64,000 nucleotides of DNA from Capitella teleta (lineage: Eukaryota > Annelida > Polychaeta > Capitellidae), in the NCBI GenBank assembly GCA_000328365.1, contig KB309212.1, positions 69,113-133,112 on the forward strand, given 5' to 3'. Position numbers and translations under genes: made by a program. Positions 11,869 through 21,500 of this stretch are shown here, piece by piece. Below the pieces are notes generated by a model. The model was given only the letters and a program-made list of their open reading frames with translations. It was not told the DNA's origin and searched no databases. Each line of letters starts with the position of its first letter. The first letter of the stretch is position 1.

Positions 11869-12134
11869 GAAGAAGGAAGTTTGTTTTTTTTTTTTCCTTT
11901 GGTTAAACTAATTACTCCCCGGGGGGGGTATGCCGGTTTTATTTGGAACACAAGTTCTGTTAGTGATTTTAAAGGTGTATTTTTTTTTCTAGTTCTTTCT
12001 GTGTGTGCAGGATCCTCACCATTTGAGAGTGCTTGAAGCAAAAAAAAAAAAACCTTCCTGAAGAAAAGTCTATATCTCTCTTTCTCTCTCTTTATATCTC
12101 TCTCTTTCTTAAAAAAAAGAAAGAGAAAAAAAAA

Positions 12135-15100
12135 ATGAATCGAAAACGAGTATCTAGCGAGTCTCTATCAACATTGAAGATCGCAAAATTAGGAATAGTC
12201 GGAAAATTAAAAGAGTTCTTTAAGAAACACGAAGAAGAAGAAGCTCTCATCATAGAATATACCAATAAAGCTACCTCGCAAGATGAAGGAGAAACTACCA
12301 CCGACGACGACACCCACAGACCTGCATCTGTCTCCTTGTGTAAAGATGAGAGGGACCGGCTCTTTATCACGGCTCTGGAGAGGTTCCTTAAGGATTACGA
12401 AGAGGACTTGTTTACAAAGAACACATTGAAAATAGAGATACCCCCTATTCCCGATTCATTGGCTTTGACTAAGATTAACAATTTCACTTCACGGAAAGAC
12501 GCCCTTCTTCTCAATTACAACGCATTGATCTCGTCATCAGGAAATGTAGACGTGGAAGGAAAAGTCAAAGTTCAAGCTGAAAATGAAAGGGACGTGGAGA
12601 CAGAGATGGACACAGAAGAAGAAGAGATGACAGAGTTAGCGTTACTGAAGTCATTCATGAAGAAAAAAAATATCAACACAGGTATCGGGACTGAACTTGA
12701 ATGCATTGTTACCAAGATTTTTGAATTACAAACTAGTAATCAAATCATTGCCGACGACACTGACGCGTTAAGTAATTTTGATAAAGAGATGTCATCTCTC
12801 ACCACTGTTATCAAAGACCCCTCAAAATGCGTAAATGACCCGGCGATCATGGAGTCTTCAAAAACTGTAATGAGAAACTTAACATTGCGCGCGGAAACCT
12901 CATCGATATTAACGCATTCCTATCTCACGAGTTGTGAAGACTTGCTAAAAAAATTGCAGAAGATTAAAGATAAAATTATACTAGAAGAAACAACTGCCGC
13001 TGCTGCCAACATTAACGCCAACGCTGCCGGCTCCAACCACCCAGTCGCTGTCACTTTCCGTCCTGAAGACTGGGCGAAAGAAGAAGAATTGTTGCAACGA
13101 AAGATTCAAGAGTTGTACACGGAGATCGAAAATACGCGAAAGATATGTGAGGGGTTATTTTTAATCGGTTGGCAGGATTACAGTTTATACCATAATGATC
13201 TTTGGAAAGAAGAAACAGAACTCGTCACCGCTCGCGATAGCTATTTCAAGACCGCGAGATTGTCTCTTCTAATATCCAAATGCATCAAGGAGGATGACGA
13301 GAAGCGTAACGAATGGTTTAAAAGCGGACAGGAAAAAATAAACTCTGTGATGTCACACAACAAACTCATCTTGGACAAAGGAAAGGTGTTGAAAAGTATT
13401 ACTTCTGTTCTGGAAACGACTTCATGGAATTTGATATCAGCCCAACAAAAACAAAAACAACAACAACAATCAATATCATCCTCCTCCTCTTCCTCCAACA
13501 CCACGATGACAAAGTCAACAACAACGGCAATGATGTCCACAAATCAAGATAAAGAGGTTGTTTACCGTAACGTCATCAACAGTGCTTTTCAAAGACTTAT
13601 GAAGATGAATAGTCTGATGAGTAAATACACTTTTCCTATCAAGAAGGCTAACATTAAAGAACAACGAGTAAACGCTGAATTACGCACTCGCCTGAAAAGA
13701 GATGACGAGCTTACAAAGAAGATGAAAAGGAAGGCGGAGAAGAAGACAATGAAGACAAAGTCGAAGACAAACTCAAGGAAGAAAAAGGACACATCCATGG
13801 ACTCTCCTCCTCCTCCTCCTCCTCCTCCTCTTCCTCCTCCTGTTATAAGAAAGGATGATATTGCAACGAAAACTCGCCCCCCTTCGGATGCTGCTCATCA
13901 ATCAACCTTAAACTTGCAGAAATTCGTTTCGCAACTCGAAGCCCCCTTGACCTCTTTGACGACGGCGATAGCACCAGCAAAGTCAGCGACCTTTAACCTC
14001 GACAAAATATTTAAAAATCGTCAAGAAGAAGCGGAAAAAAAAATGAGAGAGGTAATAAACGCCACCAAAAAAGGCGTGAAAGACGCATGGGTGCTTGCTG
14101 ATGAACCAGTTACGTGGGAAGGTGAAAATGGCATATTTAACATAGTCGACTTTAATTCCTCCTCCATGAAACCAGCCCTTTGGAATGAGTGGGAACCAAC
14201 AGAAGACGAGATAAAGAAGGTGAATGTTCTCGTTCACGACGATCTTCATGATGACGAAAAATGGCGTAGGGAAAATATTGAAGAATTGGAGAGTTGCAAA
14301 AAGATGTTTGGTTTCATGCAGAATCTCCACCAACACGTTGATTCGTGGAAAAATCTGAAAACTGCGTATGAAAGGTTCATCTTCGAAGATAAAGGTACCA
14401 ACAACAAGGATTCTCATTCTCATCCTCTCGTGGCGTGGGTGTCTTCTTATTTCCACCGTTTCCCCTTTCCCAACACGGTGGCGAAATACACCAATCTCTA
14501 TGACGCAAAGCAGTTACAGACGACATTTAACTCGATTCATTCGATCTACAGCGCACTTTTTCATATCGCGATTTACATAATATCACTTCCCGGGCGATCT
14601 TGTTCTTCTTCTTCTTCGTCTGTCGCCGTTACCGCCGACTTGTTGCAACTATCACTGATCACCTCCCCTTGTTCTTCTGAGCTGTATCTTTTGGGAATAC
14701 CCAACGCCTTTCCCAATTTCATAAAGATAGAATCATTATCACCGCCGTCACCTCCTTTCCCGTGTCTACTTATTGCCGAAAGGAATAAAATTAAACTCTT
14801 GTCCGATGCTGATACTTGGGAAGGAATTGCGAATACTCTTTTCCACTTTCGAAAATCGGAAAATTATGAAGTGCGATTACTTCCCGAAATTAATCACCAT
14901 CCCGCTTCGCTTTGGGTGAAACGTCTCGCTCTCGCCATCCCGGTGGGTCCGGATCAAAGAGTAGCGATGACAACCCTTGAACCTTTACAGCGCGCTATTT
15001 GGGTTCGCAACATGAAAACTGTACCGCTATTCACCAAGCAAGGAACTTTATTACGTCAGCCGCACGAGGTGTCGGATCCTCTAACCTCTTCATGTTCACT

Positions 15101-15671
15101 CTCTTCCTACGATAACGAAATAGACTGGTATGAGACCTCTACCGCCTTATTACATCCCAATCGCAAGAAAGAAAAGTTGAAAATTATCGACGAATTTTAC
15201 TATGTCGCGGAAACGGAAAGAGGTTACAACCTCGACCAAAAATTGGTGCGAGTGATTCCTTACATCGACACTTTTGAGAAAGATATTAAAGCAACAACCA
15301 CGACCCTATTCCAAGAAAAAGAAAAGCAGCGATCATTCCAATTCCAGGATTCGCACACAGAACCTCACTTGTATACACGCAATTTTTTCCAAGGTGATTT
15401 ATTATGGCACGCAAAAACGGGTACCATTGATCGTCTGAACCCTCTTCCTAAGACGGATTCAAAGCTTTACAAGAGTTTAAATATGTTACACACCACCGAT
15501 TCCGTTGAAAATGTTATATCTGCCAAGTACATGCTGTCATATTTCTACGATGTTTGTGAGATTTCCCGTTTGACGCGAATATTCCCCGAAGTGCGATTTT
15601 TCTCCGGTGTGTCGTCGGTCCACTATATCTCAACTATGCTCAGAATTTTCGCGCCATTTTTGAGAACGTAA
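12135..15671 (+). CDS. large coiled-coil protein, unknown; candidate structural protein
   Basis: A 1178-residue protein starting MNRKRVSSES. This ATG is preferred over an in-frame non-ATG start 102 bases upstream that would add a Lys-rich leader coded by simple sequence. The first two thirds are rich in Glu and Lys with long predicted coiled-coil stretches, Gln and Ser runs near residues 440-460, a very basic segment near 540-560 and a Pro run near 560-570. The last third (about 780-1178) looks globular, with many Trp, Phe and Tyr residues. Size and layout would suit a tegument or portal/vertex-associated protein, but no motif allows a family call. It is followed on the same strand by three smaller genes. 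Confidence 0.75.
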   Translation: MNRKRVSSESLSTLKIAKLGIVGKLKEFFKKHEEEEALIIEYTNKATSQDEGETTTDDDTHRPASVSLCKDERDRLFITALERFLKDYEEDLFTKNTLKIEIPPIPDSLALTKINNFTSRKDALLLNYNALISSSGNVDVEGKVKVQAENERDVETEMDTEEEEMTELALLKSFMKKKNINTGIGTELECIVTKIFELQTSNQIIADDTDALSNFDKEMSSLTTVIKDPSKCVNDPAIMESSKTVMRNLTLRAETSSILTHSYLTSCEDLLKKLQKIKDKIILEETTAAAANINANAAGSNHPVAVTFRPEDWAKEEELLQRKIQELYTEIENTRKICEGLFLIGWQDYSLYHNDLWKEETELVTARDSYFKTARLSLLISKCIKEDDEKRNEWFKSGQEKINSVMSHNKLILDKGKVLKSITSVLETTSWNLISAQQKQKQQQQSISSSSSSSNTTMTKSTTTAMMSTNQDKEVVYRNVINSAFQRLMKMNSLMSKYTFPIKKANIKEQRVNAELRTRLKRDDELTKKMKRKAEKKTMKTKSKTNSRKKKDTSMDSPPPPPPPPLPPPVIRKDDIATKTRPPSDAAHQSTLNLQKFVSQLEAPLTSLTTAIAPAKSATFNLDKIFKNRQEEAEKKMREVINATKKGVKDAWVLADEPVTWEGENGIFNIVDFNSSSMKPALWNEWEPTEDEIKKVNVLVHDDLHDDEKWRRENIEELESCKKMFGFMQNLHQHVDSWKNLKTAYERFIFEDKGTNNKDSHSHPLVAWVSSYFHRFPFPNTVAKYTNLYDAKQLQTTFNSIHSIYSALFHIAIYIISLPGRSCSSSSSSVAVTADLLQLSLITSPCSSELYLLGIPNAFPNFIKIESLSPPSPPFPCLLIAERNKIKLLSDADTWEGIANTLFHFRKSENYEVRLLPEINHHPASLWVKRLALAIPVGPDQRVAMTTLEPLQRAIWVRNMKTVPLFTKQGTLLRQPHEVSDPLTSSCSLSSYDNEIDWYETSTALLHPNRKKEKLKIIDEFYYVAETERGYNLDQKLVRVIPYIDTFEKDIKATTTTLFQEKEKQRSFQFQDSHTEPHLYTRNFFQGDLLWHAKTGTIDRLNPLPKTDSKLYKSLNMLHTTDSVENVISAKYMLSYFYDVCEISRLTRIFPEVRFFSGVSSVHYISTMLRIFAPFLRT

Positions 15672-15851
15672 AAAAAAAGAGAGAGCGAGAGAAAGAAAGA
15701 AGGGAAAAGGAAAAAAAAAAGAAATAAGGATTTTTTAATAAAAAAAATAAGGATTGGTTTAGAGGGGGGTTGTCACTAAATCTCTCTCTCTTTCTCCCTC
15801 CCTCTCACCCCTCGTTCGCTCTCTCTTTCTCTCTCTCTCTCTCTCTTTCTG

Positions 15852-16157
15852 ATGGGTAGCGAGAACTGTAACACCACTAACACCACTACGCTTAGTGAGG
15901 AAATAATTGATATTCTCTTGGCAAAATCAAAACATTTCTACGATGAGCAACGCGTGCATTTAATCGCGCTTTCAGTAATCATTCTCATCGTTCTCTTGGT
16001 AATACTCTTGGGAAACAGCGTTGTGATATTTCAAACCTTCAGATCGGGGTTAAAAGGCATGAGGAGAAGGTTGCCAAAAAGCGGTTATAAACTGCTTAAC
16101 TTGAACGCCAATAAAGATGGATTGCAGACCAAACACACCACATTTACCCTTGAGTGA
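15852..16157 (+). CDS. small single-pass membrane protein
   Basis: A 101-residue protein with a short N-terminal part containing possible N-glycosylation sites (NTT twice in NTTNTT), one strongly hydrophobic segment at about residues 38-58 (LIALSVIILIVLLVILLG), and a basic region after it (RSGLKGMRRR). The positive-inside rule predicts an outside N terminus and an inside C terminus without a cleaved signal. It is probably an envelope or host-membrane protein. It lies in a rightward run between the coiled-coil gene and two overlapping genes. Confidence 0.65.
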   Translation: MGSENCNTTNTTTLSEEIIDILLAKSKHFYDEQRVHLIALSVIILIVLLVILLGNSVVIFQTFRSGLKGMRRRLPKSGYKLLNLNANKDGLQTKHTTFTLE

Positions 16158-16218
16158 GATCACGATCACCAACCCCCCCCCCCCCCAAAAAAAAAAAATC
16201 ATAGAGAGAGAAAAAAAA

Positions 16219-16833
16219 ATGCAGATATTGGATGCGGAATTTGCTCTTTGGTTGAGGCATATAATAAATACAGTCCTCGATTGTTCCTGTATCATGTGTC
16301 AAGATGGAATGAAAGTAGTAAAACACGGCACAGGAAAAATGTTATACGATCTTCTTTTGGGTTTGCAACGCACCTTGGAAGGTTCTGACGCCGCCTCGCT
16401 CCGTGTGGGTACCCTCAACCCGCAAATGGCTAGCGCCGTGTTGAACCAGAAAGAAATGGAGGCACAGACAGGCCATCATTTGCAAGACTTTCTTGACGCG
16501 CATTTTCCGGACTTGAATGAAAAAGAAGAAAAAGGAAAGAATGATTTCATTACTGACTCTGGTCGTCTCGCAGACTTCATATTACCCATGTTGAATTCCT
16601 TCAGGATATCTTCACAACCTTTACAGACACTGGCTTGTCTCTACGACGCGTTTCGCAATCCGCACAGCACCCACGTTCCGCCGTATATTCGCCAAGCCGT
16701 GTTAGTATATTTTCTCTTCCTCTCGGGTTTGGTGTCCCTCAATCCCAACATGGTCTGGTGTTTACCCGGCGAATTCCTTCTATCCGATACAATGATATTA
16801 TTATCAAATCTAAAACAACAATGCAATCGATGA
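16219..16833 (+). CDS. unknown protein, possible capsid-related
   Basis: A 204-residue protein, start MQILDAEFALW, chosen because the upstream in-frame extension is translated simple sequence. It is mostly helical in appearance, with a hydrophobic stretch near residues 155-170 and Cys residues near 24-27. Its end overlaps the start of the next gene by 13 bases in another frame, suggesting co-expression. No family recognised. Confidence 0.65.
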   Translation: MQILDAEFALWLRHIINTVLDCSCIMCQDGMKVVKHGTGKMLYDLLLGLQRTLEGSDAASLRVGTLNPQMASAVLNQKEMEAQTGHHLQDFLDAHFPDLNEKEEKGKNDFITDSGRLADFILPMLNSFRISSQPLQTLACLYDAFRNPHSTHVPPYIRQAVLVYFLFLSGLVSLNPNMVWCLPGEFLLSDTMILLSNLKQQCNR

Positions 16834-17789
16834 ATCCCGTTCAAGGTCTTTTCATACCAACGCCTTTACTAAAAAATAAAACCGGGCAACCCGATGACGT
16901 GATTGTCGACTTTTTATCAGAAAATGCGCGGTTTGAGTCACATATTAACGTGAATTTCACTGACGGTTTGATTGACATATTCAAACACGGCATCTCCTTG
17001 TACATGGGTAACGGTGAACTGGCCCCCGCGGGAATCCCACAGGTTGTGGGAATGAAACACACGGGGGGACACGGATGTTTAACGGTCGGAGACAGTTTCA
17101 TTGTTGTACCACCTCTGACTTTCACCAGAGAAACCGAGACGACGACCGCTCTCGGTCGACAAATATATCCCTATGAAACCGTTCCATACTCTTGTTTTGC
17201 GCGGGATTTCAAAGATTTTATGAACGGGCAATATCTGCTTTTTATGTATTTTCAAGACAAGGATATGGGCGTGGTGGCCAATTACAATGCGGATTTACCC
17301 AAGATTTACGAAGTGTTGAAAGCGGACCTGGTAAACAATTTTATCTGGCAACGTCTCATCAATGCGATAGGCAACGCCAGTCCGGGAATGAGACTTCTCC
17401 CCAAAGAGCGTTTTGTGCAGGCCCAGAGCATAATTATCGAGAACTGGTGGAAAGACCTGATGCCGTCTGCCAATGGAAAGAGTAGCCCGCTGACGGAGTT
17501 GGGATTAGATTTTCATTTCATCTTAAAGGGCTTGTCTACTTGGATGGGTCAGTTTATCATCGCTTCAGATAATCTGGCAGTGATTACGCGTCTTACAGGA
17601 AATAAAAAAGAACCCGTGAAAATTGAGAGTTTCAACGCCATGCGGTCTTTTATTTCCACCCTCACGGCTTTACTAGAGAGTGTCGGAAAAAGCAAATTAC
17701 ACGCCAAAGGGTTTGTGGATTCGGCTATGGCGCACGAGGTAAACTGCGGACAAAGTATGAACATCACGTTAAACGCCGAAACCCGTTGA
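16821..17789 (+). CDS. unknown 322-residue protein; length compatible with a capsid triplex subunit
   Basis: The start MQSMNPVQGLF is the ATG overlapping the end of the preceding gene. The protein has no transmembrane segment, a mixed alpha/beta composition and many aromatic residues, as in a globular structural protein. Herpesvirus triplex subunit 2 (UL18) is about 318 residues long and lacks obvious motifs, so the length and the structural neighbourhood would fit. This is only a length argument and should be read as unknown. The gene converges on the leftward gene ending at 17818, with a T-rich spacer of 28 bases between them. Confidence 0.7.
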   Translation: MQSMNPVQGLFIPTPLLKNKTGQPDDVIVDFLSENARFESHINVNFTDGLIDIFKHGISLYMGNGELAPAGIPQVVGMKHTGGHGCLTVGDSFIVVPPLTFTRETETTTALGRQIYPYETVPYSCFARDFKDFMNGQYLLFMYFQDKDMGVVANYNADLPKIYEVLKADLVNNFIWQRLINAIGNASPGMRLLPKERFVQAQSIIIENWWKDLMPSANGKSSPLTELGLDFHFILKGLSTWMGQFIIASDNLAVITRLTGNKKEPVKIESFNAMRSFISTLTALLESVGKSKLHAKGFVDSAMAHEVNCGQSMNITLNAETR

Positions 17790-17817
17790 GAGTTTTTTTT
17801 TTTTTTTTCTCTTTTTC

Positions 17818-18519
17818 TCAAGTCATTTGTTCAAAATAAAGGTCACATAATGCGCTAATTCGTCGTACTTTTGCAGTTGATTTTTTCCTCCTCCTTTTTA
17901 TTGGGACTGGTGATGATGCTAAGATTCTTCTCGAATCCGACTCTGAATCCGAATCCAAATCTGAATCTGGTGATAACATGGGTAAGCGCCGCTTCAGATT
18001 TTTTGGGGCACGTTTTTCAAACGGAATACACACGGGGAAAGGACAGTTTTCAGTTGCCAGTTCCAGTTCACCGGTAGTATCATTGAAAACCATGTGCAGG
18101 TTTTCGTCGTCTACGTACTCACTTAATGCGAGATAAGAAGAAGAAACCGATCCCTTTTCCGTCAGCTTGCGATACAAAGCTGCGCAAGAGATTGTGCGCC
18201 ATCCTGCATCATCTTCGAAGATCCAAGTGTTGATGATGGTGCCGTCGTCTCTTAAGAATCCTGGGACGCTAAGGGTTTCATAGACGATTGAACCAGAAAA
18301 TGTCATCTGCACCGTGGCACCACGAGGTCGAAAGGCTAGTTCAGTTTTACTTTCCAATCGAATCAACTCGCGGATGCGAGTCAGTGCAATTTTGAAAGCA
18401 AAAGTATTACGCGCGTTGTCCACATAGGAACCTCGGTTAACCAAGCTCTGGTTAGCGCTCTTTGATGCCGTGATGATGAGCGGTCGGGTTCGCGTTTGAC
18501 GACCGTAGTCTTCGCGCAT
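17818..18519 (-). CDS. unknown protein with basic C-terminal nuclear-localisation-like segment
   Basis: A 233-residue protein; the ATG at 18519 is preferred to a TTG six bases upstream. The N-terminal 150 residues appear globular. The C-terminal part has an Asp/Ser repeat (DSDLDSDSESDS) followed by a strongly basic stretch PIKRRRKKSTAKVRR typical of a nuclear localisation signal. It overlaps the 3' end of the polymerase gene in another frame and probably shares its 3' end region. No family recognised. Confidence 0.65.
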   Translation of the reverse strand: MREDYGRQTRTRPLIITASKSANQSLVNRGSYVDNARNTFAFKIALTRIRELIRLESKTELAFRPRGATVQMTFSGSIVYETLSVPGFLRDDGTIINTWIFEDDAGWRTISCAALYRKLTEKGSVSSSYLALSEYVDDENLHMVFNDTTGELELATENCPFPVCIPFEKRAPKNLKRRLPMLSPDSDLDSDSESDSRRILASSPVPIKRRRKKSTAKVRRISALCDLYFEQMT

Positions 18520-21500
18520 ATCCAATATGTAAATTTTTTCCCTTCCTCCACCAGCAGCAGCAGCAGCGCAGGCGTCGATAACGGTTTAAGGTTTTCCTCA
18601 AAAAGATAACACATGTCGCTTGTGTAAGGCTCAACTTCAACACCATCACAACTTGATAGCATTTTGTCGGTCACCATCAGTGAAACAGGTCGCGTGGTTC
18701 GCACCAGCAAATATCGTTTTTCAAGTAGACGAACCTCCTCCTCCTCCTCCTCAGCAGCACGTGTATTGACGATGATTACAACGTCCAGGTACCACGCCCA
18801 CAAGTCCACGCAAACCTCCTCATGTGCTAAAAATACCCATTTGTCAACGATTCTGGGATTGTCCAAGACTCGAGTAAACTCCAAGTCGTACCACCACATG
18901 GGTAGATTTTTAACCGGCGTGACGAAATCACGCAGCATTTTGTGCACTTTTTTTTTGGCCCGTTCCAAATCAGCCTCCCCCCTCCCCCCACTTCTTCCTC
19001 CTCCTCCTTTTCTGGCCCGCCGTATCAATTCGGGTAGCGTGAAATAAGTTTCAGTAAAGTTCTTTTTCCGCTCTTTCTCGACTTCTTTGCAGCTTTTTTC
19101 CAAGTGCCACTTCAAGCGCGACAAGGCCAGCCTTATTCGTGGGGAAAGAGCCAGGGTGTCACGAGGTTGTACCTTGAAACGAGCCGGCATATCGGTCACG
19201 CTAAGGGCATTGACGGCTTCTTCTTTTGCTCGTCTTCGAGAAGCCGTGGCGTGCTGCCGAGTTGCCTCAGTTTGGATCTCGCGATCGCTCAGTCCTGTGA
19301 AACGCTGATAGGCCTTGGCTAACAGGGGACCCATTTTCACCTTTTTTTTTGTGTTTTTATATTCCTTGGTTGTCGTCAGTGTCGTCGTCGTCGTCGTTTC
19401 TCCGTCGTCAAACGGGTGCAGGAGTAAGGTTCTTATCAAGGAGAGGATGTGCGCGGCTACCTGCACACTGGCATTCCTATAAACGTCAACGTACAGTCCA
19501 GCTTGAGCTCTGGGGATCCCCCGGCGCTTACATTGCGTGATTGCCATCTTATCAGCCACTGTCCTAGGTTTGTAGATTCCGTTGACTTTTTCACGGGACA
19601 CCGCGTACTTTTCCTCGAGTAAACCGTCAGCGCCGTGTTCTCGGAGTATCTCTTCAAAGCGCCCCTCTTCTTCGAATTTACCCACGCGTTTCCGTGCCTC
19701 ACGACTCTTTTCTTGAAGTTTAAAGAGTTCCTCGGCGGAAGAGACTGCTTTACCGGCTTCCTCAACCCAAGAACCATCATCATCATCAGCATTATAAGTA
19801 ATATTTTCCAACTCCACGTTTATGTCTTCGCAGAGCCGCATTATTTCGTGGGTGGCGATTTCGTGCGCTCGTAGATAAACTGAAGCAAGACTGAAGAGGT
19901 GCTCGGCGTACAGAATCAGGCCTTCGATATCGTTTTCCATCACCATTTTCATACATGGTAACTGCGCGGCTGACTTTAACTCCGTTCGGTCGGATCTCTT
20001 GCAGGCCAGGCCAGCCACGTGTAAGTCCAACGAACCGTCTGGGAGTAATTTGAGAGCATAGTAGTTTTTCTTTTGCAAGAAAATCATACCAATAAGAAAC
20101 TTCTCTAGTTCCAGATTGGCCGGTTTTTGCCAAAATTGACCATTGTTGACCTCTCGCATCGGTTCGTCGAAACTGGCAATGAGTCGTTTGATCAATTCCG
20201 AGACTGAGAGGAGATTTTTTACCCCACGTTCCGACGACTTCATCAGAGCCCGAGAGAGCGCGGTCAGTGGCTGGTTGTCAAGAAAGGGTATGTCTCTGAG
20301 AAGCGGTGCGGTCGAGTCCGTATCGGCCATAGCGATGGGTCCCATTAGCTTAAAGAAAAATTCCGAAGCTAATTCGTTTTGATTGCGGCCGATTTGGGTG
20401 ATGGAGCCGCCCACCACCACTTCCCAAAGACTCAAGACGCCATAAATGCTGTTTCCAGCCAGTTTTGCCGCGCCTTGCATGCAGTCGTAAGTCTCGGCCG
20501 TCCCCGTGTCCCCTCGGCCACGCGCCGCCTTCATTTCCCTCTTGTAAGAATTTCTCAAGTCGATGAGGAAACTACACATTTTGGAGGACATTCCTCGAAA
20601 ATAGGTTTGGGTGGCGTAATACGCGGTATAGTAGCACATCACATACTCGGTTCGCCATTTACATTTTTGCCCGTAATCGCGGCGACCGGTTTGTGCAGTC
20701 ATGGTGCAACGATCTTCTCGGCAATCGTGCACGACTCGAGGATGAACGTTCCAGACTTTCAATTTCGTATAATCCCGGTTTTCCACCAAACCTTCTTTCA
20801 AAATGAAAGCTTCGCTCATAAGCGTGGTGTTGCAGATGTTTGCCGAAATCATGATAAACGGGTATTGCGAGTTGAAGTCTACCAAGGCGATCAAATGCGA
20901 CGAGTAGACGCCTTGCACGCCGGAAATTGTTCGTCCCGCTCGGGGTTTCAAATCACGGAAATTGTTTTCGACGTCAAACTCGTAACCCGGTTCCAACATG
21001 TAGGCCGCACGAGCCGCCCCGCCTCCACTAGCAGCCGAAGAATCAACGGAACATATGTTTTCCCGCCACATTTGAGAATGCATGAACGTGAGCGTGGTTT
21101 TCATCGTCTCGGAATTCGCATCCATCTCTCGCGGTGTTCGAAAAGTCATCGCCGCCATAGCGGTTTTAGCCATGTTCACCAAGCGCTTTTTGTTCAGGAA
21201 AAACACAATGAGGACATCTGCGATACAGTACGCAATGAAATTGACAAGTTGCGTCATGGTACCGCGGCGCCACGTTTTTTCCAAGTTGGTGTAGTCCACA
21301 TCCTCGCAGTAGAACTTACGAATACCAAGAAGGCGACGCGCCGAGCAGTCCAACGTCTTATCCAGAGGGAATTTGTCTCGCGGGTTCGGATTTATGGGAG
21401 GCATGCTGTCCAGAAGATCGCGTGAAGCCATGTGGGTGAAGAGTAAAGAGACGATATCTCGAGCTTCCTTCATGTGATTGTTCTTCTTGGCGTCGCCGTG

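Noticed and set aside
20379-21425. 348-codon frame on the plus strand
   Set aside because: It lies wholly opposite the polymerase active-site region and has no domain of its own; it is a shadow of that gene.
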